6,803 nt of DNA from an uncultured Hungatella sp. (GCA_910588505.1 CAJUPQ010000118.1:1-6803), one strand, 5' to 3'. Shown: positions 1 through 6,468, counted from the stretch's first letter. Notes: generated by a model not told the origin, from the sequence alone. Program-made: numbers and translations.

Positions 1-2
1 TC

Positions 3-128
3 GAAGATGACCGTGATATGCAGGTTGTGCAGAAAGATGGAAAACTAATGGTACGGCAGGATGATGATACGGACAAAAATCTGGCGGAGCAATTTTCATT
101 TGGCGAAGCAGGGAAGATACAGAAATAA
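3..128 (+). CDS. C-terminal fragment of an unrecognised protein
   Basis: An open frame enters from the left edge and stops at TAA 126-128, leaving 41 residues. The visible tail is very hydrophilic, with an acidic patch (QDDDTDKN) and an ending of FGEAGKIQK. There is no membrane segment, cysteine cluster or recognisable catalytic motif. The composition (many D, E, K and Q) looks like a real coding tail rather than chance, but the start lies outside the window. It may belong to the mobile element whose possible right end lies at about 301. I do not recognise the family and assign no function. Confidence 0.45.
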   Translation, partial: EDDRDMQVVQKDGKLMVRQDDDTDKNLAEQFSFGEAGKIQK

Positions 129-301
129 GGATTTCCTACTCCCCGCACATGCCAGAGCAGTACAAAAACGCATGGAAACCGCATCATAAAACCACTGGAA
201 TCTTAGCGTTATATTACTACTGGTGCTATCAGTTAGGCCACTTATCAATGATTTTTGACGCAAACTGTGGAAGGCCACTGAGTTTTCCTCCACTGGGCCA
301 C
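129..301. mobile_element. Possible end of an insertion element (IS21-like terminal repeats)
   Basis: No convincing gene lies here. On the + strand GGCCAC occurs at 236-241, 273-278 and 296-301, each in a similar context (TTAGGCCACTT, AAGGCCACTGA, TGGGCCACCTG). Spaced copies of a short motif near an end resemble the multiple terminal repeats of IS21-family elements. The outermost copy ends exactly where the neighbouring secreted-protein frame stops looking native, at codon 46. What is seen is the repeats and the abrupt change. The family assignment is inference from memory of such ends, and no transposase is visible. It could also be an unrelated intergenic repeat. Confidence 0.3.
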
Positions 302-436
302 CTGCTTCCCCTCTTCCGCCTTCCAGACACAGGGACTTACGGATTCATCTGCCGCCGACACTGTCATGACCGAGAGCATACCCATTACCCATGTCATCCA
401 CAGAACCCGAAAAAAGGGGGGGTGACTTTTCTTCAT
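245..436 (-). pseudogene. Truncated secreted protein, TraB/GumN-like N-terminus
   Basis: The start at 434-436 is supported by a strong AGGAGG (447-452, - strand) ten bases upstream. The product opens like a signal peptide: basic MKKS, a hydrophobic run over about residues 8-27, then VSA-AD as a likely cleavage site. Next comes VSPCVWKAEEGKQ (residues 33-45), which resembles the start of TraB/GumN proteins (SPxxWKVE, normally followed by a VYLLGSIH-type stretch). That following motif is absent. From codon 46, at base 301, the frame reads into the GGCCAC-repeat region and stops at 245. The gene therefore looks cut by an insertion. It lies 65 bp behind the regulator fragment on the same strand, so the two may once have been co-transcribed. 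The family call is tentative; the signal peptide and ribosome site are clear. Confidence 0.5.
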
Positions 437-501
437 CCTTCACTTACCTCCTCCCGAAAACCAAAGATCCGATCCGCCACAAGGCATAAAACCACGCCCC
501 T

Positions 502-1149
502 TCAATCCTCCGCGCGCTCCTCCCCCAGCCGCCCGAGATACCGCCACAGGGTGGTGCGGCTGATGCCAAGCTGGCGGGCCGCCGCCGCGCGGTTGCCCCC
601 ATGGGCCGCCACGGTCTGCCTGACCGCCTCGCTGATAATATCCTCCAGGGTCTGGTCTGTCCGGATCCGCGAAAGCCCGACAGGCTGGGCGCTGCGCAGA
701 ACCCTCTCTTTGGCCAGCAGCTCGGCTACGGTATCGGCGCGGATATACGGGCCGTCAGAAAGGATGGCAAGGGAGCGGAGCAGATTTTTAAACTGTGTAT
801 AATTATTAGGCCACGGATACTGGCGCAGAAGCTCCAGCGCCCGGGGCTCAAACCCGGAAAACTGTTTGCCCAGTTCAAGGTTAAGGCTGTTAAGGTAAAG
901 GCTTGCCAGGGACGGTATCTCGTCGGAACGGCTGCGCAGAGAAGGCAGCGGAAGCGTCAGATAGCCAAGGCGTTCACAGATCATACGCATCACCTCCGGC
1001 ATGGCCTCATTTTCCTGAACCGAGCAGGAAAACAAAAGCCTGACCCGGCGGGAAAGGCCGGTCTCCTCAATGGCGTCCGACAATCTGGAGGCGACGGCAG
1101 GAGAAACGGTTTCAAAATTCTTAAAATACACGGTGTTCCCTGAAGCATT
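502..1149 (-). pseudogene. PrpR/NtrC-type transcriptional regulator, C-terminal half only
   Basis: About 215 residues are recognisable. From the cut end they are: the Walker B part of an AAA+ sigma-54 activator domain (GNTVYFKNFE where active members have GTLFLDEI), the sensor region (RVRLLFSCS), the LPLPSLRSRSDEIPSLA segment matching LPPLRERxEDIPxLA, the YPWPNNYTQFKNLL segment matching YxWPGNVRELxN, and a C-terminal Fis-type helix-turn-helix (NRAAAARQLGISRTTLWRYL). Family members normally run to 500-650 residues with a sensory N-terminus and Walker A and GAFTGA motifs. All of those would lie beyond about 1149, where the dapA-like gene sits instead. The acidic Walker B pair is replaced by KN, so ATPase activity would be doubtful even in the intact gene. 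Such regulators usually sit beside and control acid or sugar-acid catabolic operons, matching the genes on the other strand. The frame stays open to 1536 only because it reads antisense through the next gene. Confidence 0.8.
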
Positions 1150-1164
1150 TAAAGGAGAATTACC

Positions 1165-2079
1165 ATGAAAACCAGCAAAATCAAAGGAATTATCCCCCCG
1201 ATTATTACCCCGATGAACGATGATGCCGAGCAGACCGTCAACCATGAGGAACTGCGCAGACAGGTGGAACGCCAGATTGAAAGCGGCGTCCATGGCCTGT
1301 TCCCCTTCGGAACCAACGGCGAAGCCTACGCCCTTTCCATGAAGGAGAAAGAAGAGATCCTGGAAACGGTCATTGACCAGGTAAAAGGCCGCGTTCCGGT
1401 TTACGCAGGCAGTGGATGCATCACCACGGCAGACACCATCCGCATGAGCAGACGGGCCCAGGCCCTGGGCGCGGACGCCCTGTCCATCATCACCCCCAGC
1501 TTTGCCCTTGCCTCCCAAAAGGAGCTGTACGACCACTATGTAGCTGTGGCAAAGGCTGTGGACATCCCCATTATCCTGTACAACATCCCGCCAAGAACCG
1601 GCAACAAGCTGCTGCCTGAAACCGTTCAGGCCCTTTGCCGGGACGTAGATGTTATCGTGGGAGCCAAGGATTCCAGCGGTGATATCGAAAACCTGAAAGC
1701 TTACATCCGCCTGACCAGGGAGCTTAACAAGGAGGTTGCCATCCTTGCGGGCAATGACGGTTCCATCCTCACATGCTTAAAGGAAGGCGGCGCGGGAGGA
1801 ATCGCCGGCCGCGCCAACATCTGGCCTGTTACCGCAGCCAGCATCTATGACCGCTTCATAGCAGGGGATATAGAGGGCGCCCAGAAGGCCCAGGACGCTG
1901 TTGCCATCTTGCAGCAGACCTTCAAATACGGCAACCCCAACACCATCATCAAGACCGCCGTGGCTCTGCTCGGCTATAACGTGGGCAAGTGCCGCGCGCC
2001 GTTTAACTATGTTCCGGAAGAGGGAATCGAAGCTTTGAAGAACGTCCTGGCAGAGAACACTGCCAAGGGCATTAAATAA
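1165..2079 (+). CDS. Dihydrodipicolinate synthase-superfamily lyase/aldolase
   Basis: This complete 304-residue class I aldolase of the DapA/N-acetylneuraminate lyase superfamily is about the usual length (290-310). It is a cytosolic TIM barrel. The Schiff-base lysine is K168 (VGAKDSSGD) and the catalytic tyrosine Y139 (ILYNIPPRTG). The substrate-carboxylate loop is GTNGE (49-53). R144 is kept, but the usual PYY tyrosine is missing: the equivalent is PSF (111-113). GTTGE is changed to GTNGE, and DapA's TANI appears as GRANIWP (215-221). These changes argue against lysine biosynthesis and for a catabolic lyase acting on a 2-keto acid. The start is set by AAAGGAG (1151-1157). pdxA follows after 10 bp, so they form an operon. 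Its original divergent promoter region seems lost, because the regulator remnant ends within a few bases of this ribosome site. The family is sure; the substrate is unknown. Confidence 0.9.
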   Translation: MKTSKIKGIIPPIITPMNDDAEQTVNHEELRRQVERQIESGVHGLFPFGTNGEAYALSMKEKEEILETVIDQVKGRVPVYAGSGCITTADTIRMSRRAQALGADALSIITPSFALASQKELYDHYVAVAKAVDIPIILYNIPPRTGNKLLPETVQALCRDVDVIVGAKDSSGDIENLKAYIRLTRELNKEVAILAGNDGSILTCLKEGGAGGIAGRANIWPVTAASIYDRFIAGDIEGAQKAQDAVAILQQTFKYGNPNTIIKTAVALLGYNVGKCRAPFNYVPEEGIEALKNVLAENTAKGIK

Positions 2080-2089
2080 GGAGGGGCAC

Positions 2090-2350
2090 ATGACAAAACC
2101 CATTATTGGCATTACCATGGGGGATCCCGCAGGCTCCGGCCCGGAGATCACCGTCAAAGCGCTGGCAGACCCAGAGCAGTATGGTTACTGTCGTCCTATT
2201 GTTGTAGGAGATGTGAAGATCATGGAGCAGGCGAAAAAGCTTGTGGGCCGGGAGGATATGGTTATTCACCGCTGCGGCCGCGTGTCGGACGCCCTGTTCA
2301 CCCCAGGCGCCATTGACGTGCTGCACCTTGATCTGATTAGTTTGGCGTGA
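2090..2350 (+). pseudogene. PdxA-family dehydrogenase, N-terminal fragment
   Basis: The start is good, with GGAGGGG at 2080-2086. The first 80 or so residues are typical PdxA: KPIIGITMGDPAGSGPE (3-19), CRPIVVGD (34-41) and TPGAIDVLHLD (71-81). PdxA enzymes are about 330 residues and oxidise a 4-phosphorylated hydroxy acid: 4-phosphohydroxythreonine in vitamin B6 synthesis, or D-threonate/D-erythronate 4-phosphate in the PdxA2 type. After about residue 83 the frame changes to SLA and ends at TGA 2348-2350. The three metal-binding histidines and the whole cofactor half are missing, so the product should be inactive. Its position beside a DapA-like lyase and a transporter suggests the catabolic PdxA2 type, where a DUF1537 acid-sugar kinase is the usual partner. 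None is visible here and it may have been in the lost stretch. Confidence 0.85.
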
Positions 2351-3501
2351 CCGATATCAAAACCGCGTTCGGAGGTTTTTCCAACTCCACCATCGTCATG
2401 CTGGCTTCCTTTATGGCGATCATAGCAGCCCTGCAAAAAACCAGTTTTATTGTCAAATTCAAGGCTTTGATGTATAATATGGCTAACAAGGGCGGCTTTA
2501 AGGCTTACGTCCTGCTTATTGTCATCGTTATGCTGGGATGCAGCCTGTTCGGCACCGGCTCCACTGCTTACTATGTCCTGGTAATCGGTCTTCTGTCCAC
2601 TTTGCCCTACAATAAGCAGCTTCCGCCTTCCAAGGTGCTTATGCCTGCGGGTTTTGCGGCCAACCACCCGCTGGTTCCGTTTAATACCGCGCTGCAGTAT
2701 GGTATCGTTATAGCTGTTTTGGGAAGCGCCGGCGTCACTGCCAATGTTAATTTGCTCAAGTTCTCTCTTGTAAACCTAAGCCTTTCCCTTGGCTTTCTGG
2801 CCTGGTGCGTCATCGCCTATAAGATCATGCCCGACCACCCCATCGCCGAAGCCAGCGAGGAAGCCAAGGCACAGGGGGAGGGTGCGCCCGTCCTTACCAA
2901 GCAGAAAGAGACGGTTACATACATCAGCTTTGTGATTGCCGTTGTTGGTATGGTCCTGCAAAGTACCATCGGCGACAGAGGCTACGCCATCACCGGCCTT
3001 GCCGTAGGCATCCTGCTTGTATTTGGAGTAATGGACTTTAACGAGATCCGCAACGCCATCAGCGCACCAATTATCCTGATGTCTGCCGGCGTCATCGGTA
3101 TCGCGGACGCCCTTGGAAACACCGGCCTGACCAATCTGGTTGGAGAAACCGTGGCCCAGATGCTGGGGGGCAATGTCAATCCTTTTGTCCTCATCTTCGT
3201 CTTCTGCGTCCTGACCAGTGTGCTGGCCACCCTCACCGGTTCTACCATCGGCACGGTTTACGTTTTTGCCCCTATGGCTATCGCTACCTGCGTCAACCTG
3301 GGCCTTGACCCCACCGCGGCTGCTTCCGCTATTGTTATCTCCGGCTGGTGCGGACACTTTCTGCCCATTGACGGTATGCCTGCCATGATCATGGGTACCG
3401 GAAACTATAAGATCACCGAGTTTTGGAAATTTACTATCCCACAGTACTTTATCCGCCTGCTGGCTCTCACCGTAGGCGCGGTACTTATCTTCCCTATGTA
3501 A
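2341..3501 (+). pseudogene. SLC13/DASS-type anion transporter lacking its N-terminus
   Basis: About 386 residues of a polytopic membrane transporter are readable, with roughly nine or ten hydrophobic segments. Its homologous part begins at FGVTDIKTAFGGFSNST (from 2341), in the middle of a domain that members usually reach after about 50 residues, so the first helix or two are missing. Conserved-looking sites, numbered from the GTG at 2347, are FGTGSTAYY (68-76), PAGFAANHPLVPFNT (100-114), SAGVIGIADALGNTGL (246-261), TLTGST (295-300) and SGWCGH near the C-terminus. An acidic cytosolic loop lies at about 161-190. Full family members (430-480 residues) import carboxylates with Na+ or H+. The in-frame codon just upstream is TAG 2338-2340, and pdxA' overlaps as GTGA (2347-2350). 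Starting at that GTG would give a 384-residue product, but no ribosome site precedes it. Otherwise the frame is intact to its natural end. Confidence 0.7.
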
Positions 3502-3514
3502 AGGAGATCGTCTG

Positions 3515-3865
3515 ATGATGAATAACAAATTTGAACTGGAGCATATTGGTATTAACACCAATAACGCAGACCAGGCCGCGGATCTGGCCAAGCTGCTGAG
3601 CATGATGTTTAACCTGGAGCCCCGCCACGGCCAGAAGTCCGAGTTCGCCGGTCCTTATTTTGAATGCATGAAAGCTCCGTTTTTAGGAGCCAAGGGACAC
3701 ATCGCCATGAGAACCCCGGATCTGGAGGCTGCCGTAGCGGAGTTAAAGGAAAAAGGCTTTGACTTTCGCATGGATACCGCCGCTTACTTTGATGACGGCA
3801 AGCTGAAAAACATCTATCTGGACGGAGAATTTGGCGGATTTGCCATCCACATCATGCAAAAGTAA
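3515..3865 (+). CDS. VOC-superfamily (glyoxalase-fold) protein
   Basis: This complete 116-residue protein holds a single vicinal-oxygen-chelate domain. AAGGAG (3501-3506), overlapping the end of the transporter gene, favours the first ATG at 3515 over the second at 3518. Candidate metal ligands are H10 (ELEHIGIN), E50 (PYFECMK), H62 (KGHIAM) and H112 (FAIHIMQK), the spread expected for two beta-alpha-beta-beta-beta half-modules. The FELEHIGIN start, the EFAGPYFECMKAPFLG and KGHIAM centre and the GGFAIHIMQK end resemble the VOC domain that some Firmicutes carry fused behind KDPG/4-hydroxy-2-oxoglutarate aldolase. That would fit a helper role in sugar-acid catabolism, possibly an epimerase or lyase step. 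It is 13 bp from the transporter and ends the cluster. The fold is confident; the reaction is inferred. Confidence 0.85.
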   Translation: MMNNKFELEHIGINTNNADQAADLAKLLSMMFNLEPRHGQKSEFAGPYFECMKAPFLGAKGHIAMRTPDLEAAVAELKEKGFDFRMDTAAYFDDGKLKNIYLDGEFGGFAIHIMQK

Positions 3866-3883
3866 ATAGGAACAGATTGCCGT

Positions 3884-3916
3884 AACCGGAGGCAGAAACA
3901 TTCTGTCTCCGGTTTT
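3884..3916 (+). terminator. Rho-independent terminator after the VOC gene
   Basis: A 14-bp stem (3884-3897 with 3901-3914, one G-U pair) closes a very short loop, and the stem runs into TTTT at 3913-3916. It lies 18 bp after the VOC stop codon, so it closes the dapA-pdxA'-transporter-VOC unit and separates it from the antiporter gene. The U-run is short, so termination may be partial. Confidence 0.75.
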
Positions 3917-3957
3917 AGAGGCAACGGCCGCGGATCAAAAATCAAAGGAGACAAAAT

Positions 3958-4923
3958 ATGTTTGTTGCTGTTTTACTATTTATTGTGGGGCTGCTTTTTC
4001 TGATCAAAGGCGGCGATTGGTTTGTAGACGGAGCTTCCGCCCTTGCCCGGCGGTTCCACCTGCCGGAACTGCTCATCGGAGCAACAGTGGTCTCCATCGG
4101 CACTACCCTGCCGGAAGTCATGGTTTCTACCATGTCAGCCTTATCCGGTCACGGCGAGATCGCCTACGGCAATGCCATCGGCTCCGTAATCTGTAATTCT
4201 GCCCTGATCGCGGCGATCACCATCGCTGTCCGCCCCGGAAAGGTTAACCCCAAGACCCTTCGGGTTCCCATAGCGTTTTTCTTTGCAGCCGCCGCCATTT
4301 ACTGTGTGGCTGCCTACGGCATAGGTAGATTTACCCGCCCCATAGGTCTTATCATGTTAACCGTCTTTGTTGTGTACATGGTTGCCAATGTGCTGCAGAT
4401 GAAAAACGCTCCTGCCGGTCAGGAGGAGGAAGAAGATGAATCGGATCTGATGCCCATGGGCAAGACGCTGATCCTGCTGGTAGTAGGCGCAGCCCTTATT
4501 GCCGCTGGCGCCAATCTGCTGGTGGACAACGGTACGCTGATCGCCCAGGCCCTGGGCGTGCCCGAATCGGTTATCGCCCTGACTTTTGTGGCCCTGGGCA
4601 CAAGTCTGCCGGAGCTGGTCACCGCCATCTCCTCTCTTATCAAAGGCCACAGCGATCTGTCCCTGGGCAATATTGTAGGGGCAAACGTGTTTAATCTGGT
4701 ATTAGTCAGCGGAGTATCCGTTACACTGGCGCCTTTTACGATTCCCCAAAGCTCCATGCTCTTTGGCATCAATTCCAGCCTGGTGATGGATATACCTGTC
4801 ATGCTGCTGGTGATGCTGATCATGACAGTCCCCGCCCTGGCCCGCGGAAAGCTTTTCCGCGTTCAGGGTATTGCGCTGCTGTGCGTTTACGCCGCGTTTT
4901 GTATCATCCAGTTTACAATGTAA
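3958..4923 (+). CDS. Calcium/sodium antiporter (CaCA family, YrbG-like)
   Basis: This complete 321-residue inner-membrane exchanger is the usual length for bacterial YrbG/NCX-like proteins. It swaps Ca2+ (or another cation) against Na+ or H+. The two inverted alpha repeats are clear. Alpha-1 has GATVVSIGTTLPE (41-53) and GNAIGSVICNS (71-81). Alpha-2 has ALTFVALGTSLPE (207-219) and GNIVGANVFN (237-246). The ion-binding acids are E53 and E219. Ten hydrophobic segments fit the 5+5 topology, with a short acidic cytosolic loop between halves (QEEEEDESD, 155-163). The start has AAGGAG at 3945-3950, seven bases upstream. The preceding terminator and 92-bp gap suggest separate transcription, although I see no convincing promoter. 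No link to the upstream catabolic genes is needed. Confidence 0.93.
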   Translation: MFVAVLLFIVGLLFLIKGGDWFVDGASALARRFHLPELLIGATVVSIGTTLPEVMVSTMSALSGHGEIAYGNAIGSVICNSALIAAITIAVRPGKVNPKTLRVPIAFFFAAAAIYCVAAYGIGRFTRPIGLIMLTVFVVYMVANVLQMKNAPAGQEEEEDESDLMPMGKTLILLVVGAALIAAGANLLVDNGTLIAQALGVPESVIALTFVALGTSLPELVTAISSLIKGHSDLSLGNIVGANVFNLVLVSGVSVTLAPFTIPQSSMLFGINSSLVMDIPVMLLVMLIMTVPALARGKLFRVQGIALLCVYAAFCIIQFTM

Positions 4924-4950
4924 TCTCCGATACATGAAACTCCTGAAACA

Positions 4951-5015
4951 CCCTCCCTGGCCGCGGGAACCCATACGGGGATATGGGCGTATACTAAAGG
5001 GAGGGCAGATGTTTT
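4951..5015 (+). terminator. Branched stem-loop after the antiporter gene, possible terminator
   Basis: An outer perfect 8-bp stem (CCCTCCCT 4951-4958 with AGGGAGGG 4998-5005) encloses an inner hairpin (CCCATA 4970-4975 with TATGGG 4982-4987). TTTT follows at 5012-5015. It lies about 30 bp after the antiporter stop, which suits a terminator, but the T-run is short and offset by six bases from the stem. Confidence 0.4.
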
Positions 5016-5024
5016 CGCGCCTTA

Positions 5025-5184
5025 GAACGTGTTTGAAAATTGCTTTCTGACAGATGCGCGTCACAATTTGTGGAAGATTTGAACCAAATGAGGGGCGCAT
5101 AGCGGGCTATGTAACCTGAATTTGACTCAAATATACCGCAAAGCGGGACGCGCATCTGGCGGGAATGAATTTTCAAACACGCTC
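5025..5184. repeat. 160-bp palindromic MITE-like element
   Basis: The whole segment is an imperfect palindrome centred on 5104.5. The outer arms match over 17 bases with one G-U difference (5025-5041 GAACGTGTTTGAAAATT against 5168-5184). An inner 12-bp block is perfect (5051-5062 CAGATGCGCGTC against 5147-5158). The tip is CATAG/CTATG (5098-5102, 5107-5111) around a four-base loop, and most bases between also pair. The direct repeat TTA flanks both sides (5022-5024 and 5185-5187), as expected for a target duplication. It encodes nothing convincing. This is the layout of a non-autonomous miniature inverted-repeat element or a REP-like hairpin mobilised by a transposase elsewhere. Exact ends are ambiguous by one base, because A5024 and T5185 also pair. 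Confidence 0.8.
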
Positions 5185-5240
5185 TTACGAAAAGCGCGTG
5201 ATCGGGACCCGGAACAAAGTTTCAGGAGTGAGGGATCAAC

Positions 5241-5387
5241 GTGGTGGAATGGATCATCAGGCTGATACAGGAGACAGGAATCGTTTTAGGGATCATGGCG
5301 TGTGTAACGGGAGGAACCATCTGCGCCGTAAAACTGGCAGAGACCATGAAAAAATTGGCGAAAGGACCTCCGACAACAAGGTTTTGA
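5241..5387 (+). CDS. Small single-span membrane protein, 48 residues
   Basis: A GTG start at 5241 lies eleven bases behind AGGAG (5225-5229), with a purine-rich stretch between; the product has 48 residues. It begins MVEWIIRLIQETG, continues with one hydrophobic segment at about residues 14-31 (IVLGIMACVTGGTICAV), and ends in a basic tail (KLAETMKKLAKGPPTTRF). That is a coherent small membrane protein with the positive side probably cytoplasmic. It sits between the MITE and a strong terminator (5500-5538), which probably ends its transcript. I do not recognise the family. A toxin-like, regulatory or holin-like role is possible, but nothing in the sequence chooses between these. A second GTG at 5244 is an alternative start. 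Confidence 0.6.
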   Translation: MVEWIIRLIQETGIVLGIMACVTGGTICAVKLAETMKKLAKGPPTTRF

Positions 5388-5499
5388 TCCGTCAGCGATC
5401 ATATAGCCTTTAAAATGGATGCTTTCAGTAAAAAATAAAGAATCTGAAACTTATAATTTATAGTGCTGACATGTTCATATTTCGCCAAATCAAAAGAAG

Positions 5500-5538
5500 T
5501 GTAAAGTCTATGGAGTGATCATAGGCTTTACATTTTTT
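5500..5538 (+). terminator. Strong rho-independent terminator
   Basis: A 13-bp stem (5500-5512 with 5520-5532, one G-U pair) has a seven-base loop (GAGTGAT) and is followed by six T at 5533-5538. It closes the transcript carrying the small membrane protein and insulates the spoVB-like gene. The rest of 5388-5598 holds no gene that I can support. A TATAAT-like box occurs at 5452-5457 without a good -35 partner. Confidence 0.85.
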
Positions 5539-5598
5539 CCGTTCTACCCCGTCAAACTTCCACATACTCTATACCAATACCCTCTTTGCGGAGAAATC

Positions 5599-6459
5599 AT
5601 GACCGACTTTTTCAAAAGACACACCCTCATCGCCAGCACTCTCCTTCTGACTGCCACAGGCTTCGCCACCAGGCTCTTAGGATTTTTCTACCGCATATTC
5701 CTGTCACGAACCATCGGAGCCGAAGGCCTTGGCATTTTCAATATGGTACATCCTGTCTATGGGATCTGTTTCGCCCTGTGCGCCGGCTCCATCCAAACCG
5801 CCATATCCCGTTTCGTTGCCGCTGACGTTCAGAAAGGAAAACAGGTCTTCCGAACAGGCCTTGTGATCTCCCTCACCTTAAGCATAGCCCTGTCCGCCTT
5901 TATCATCCGTTTCAGCGATCCTCTGGCCCGTTTTGTCCTCATGGAGGACCGCTGCGCCTCCCTGCTGCCCTTTATCGCCGTATCCGTCCCCTTCTCCGCA
6001 GTCCACGCGTGTATCAACGGGTATTACTATGGAATAAAGAAGGCTAAGATCCCCGCGGCCTCCCAGATCGCGGAGCAGATGGTCCGCATGGCGGCAGTAT
6101 TCCTCATAGCCGATATCCTGTTGGAAAGCGGCAGAGCCATCACCGTGGAACTGGCGGCAACGGGGCATCTTGTGGGAGAACTGGCGGCCTGCCTGTTCTC
6201 CGTGCTGTGCTTTTGCCTGTTTACTCCGGAGTCTTCCCAAAAACAGCCTGGCTTTTTGGCCTCCCTGCAGCAGACAGCCATGCCCCTTATGGCTCTGGCC
6301 ATGCCGCTTATGGGAAATCGGCTGGTGTTAAATATCCTGTCCAGCGCCGAAGCCATCTGGATCCCCAACAGGCTTTCCGCCTATGGGCTTTCTTCCCAGG
6401 AGGCCATCAGCGTTTATGGAGTGCTGACGGGAATGGCTATGCCGGCTGGTGTCAAGTAA
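5599..6459 (+). pseudogene. spoVB: SpoVB/MurJ-like flippase, truncated by an integrated element
   Basis: The ATG at 5599 is chosen because GGAG (5590-5593) lies five bases upstream and MTDFFKRHTLIAS fits the family start. Members of this MATE/MOP-type polysaccharide-flippase family have about 440-520 residues and 12-14 membrane helices; SpoVB is needed for spore cortex formation. Here the N-terminal part is classic: TGFATRLLGFFYRIFLSRTI (22-41), GAEGLGIFNMVHPVYGIC (42-59) and GSIQTAISRFVAA (64-76). The central SVYGVLTGMAMP (about 271-282) is also native-looking. The family then expects a stretch like FILFPSAITNS, but the frame turns into AGVK and stops at 6457-6459, giving 286 residues. The break is about 85-100 bp from the end of a serine recombinase gene, so the cause is probably site-specific integration. 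The missing C-terminal third should lie at the far end of that element, outside the window. It could be another SpoVB-family paralogue rather than the sporulation gene itself. Confidence 0.85.
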
Positions 6460-6468
6460 GGGAATAAA

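Noticed and set aside
149..802. A + strand open frame of 217 codons.
   Set aside because: No ribosome site, low-complexity Arg/Ser/Pro-rich translation, and it is antisense to the secreted-protein start and the regulator helix-turn-helix.
601..1143. A + strand open frame of 180 codons.
   Set aside because: It is the complement of the regulator fragment, which has clear domain motifs; the + frame has none.
1150..1536. The regulator's open frame continues on the - strand to 1536, as if fused to another domain.
   Set aside because: This part is antisense to the well-conserved DapA-like gene and has no family resemblance; it is open by chance.
2776..3603. A - strand open frame of 275 codons.
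   Set aside because: It is antisense to the transporter and VOC genes, with Asp/Gly/His-rich nonsense composition.
5165..5413. A + strand frame starting inside the palindromic element.
   Set aside because: It overlaps the small membrane protein in another frame, starts within the MITE arm, and has a composition unlike a protein.
5547..5580. A sigma-E-like or sigma-A-like promoter before the spoVB gene (CATACTCTATACC).
   Set aside because: Only a partial -10 match and no -35 element at the right distance.
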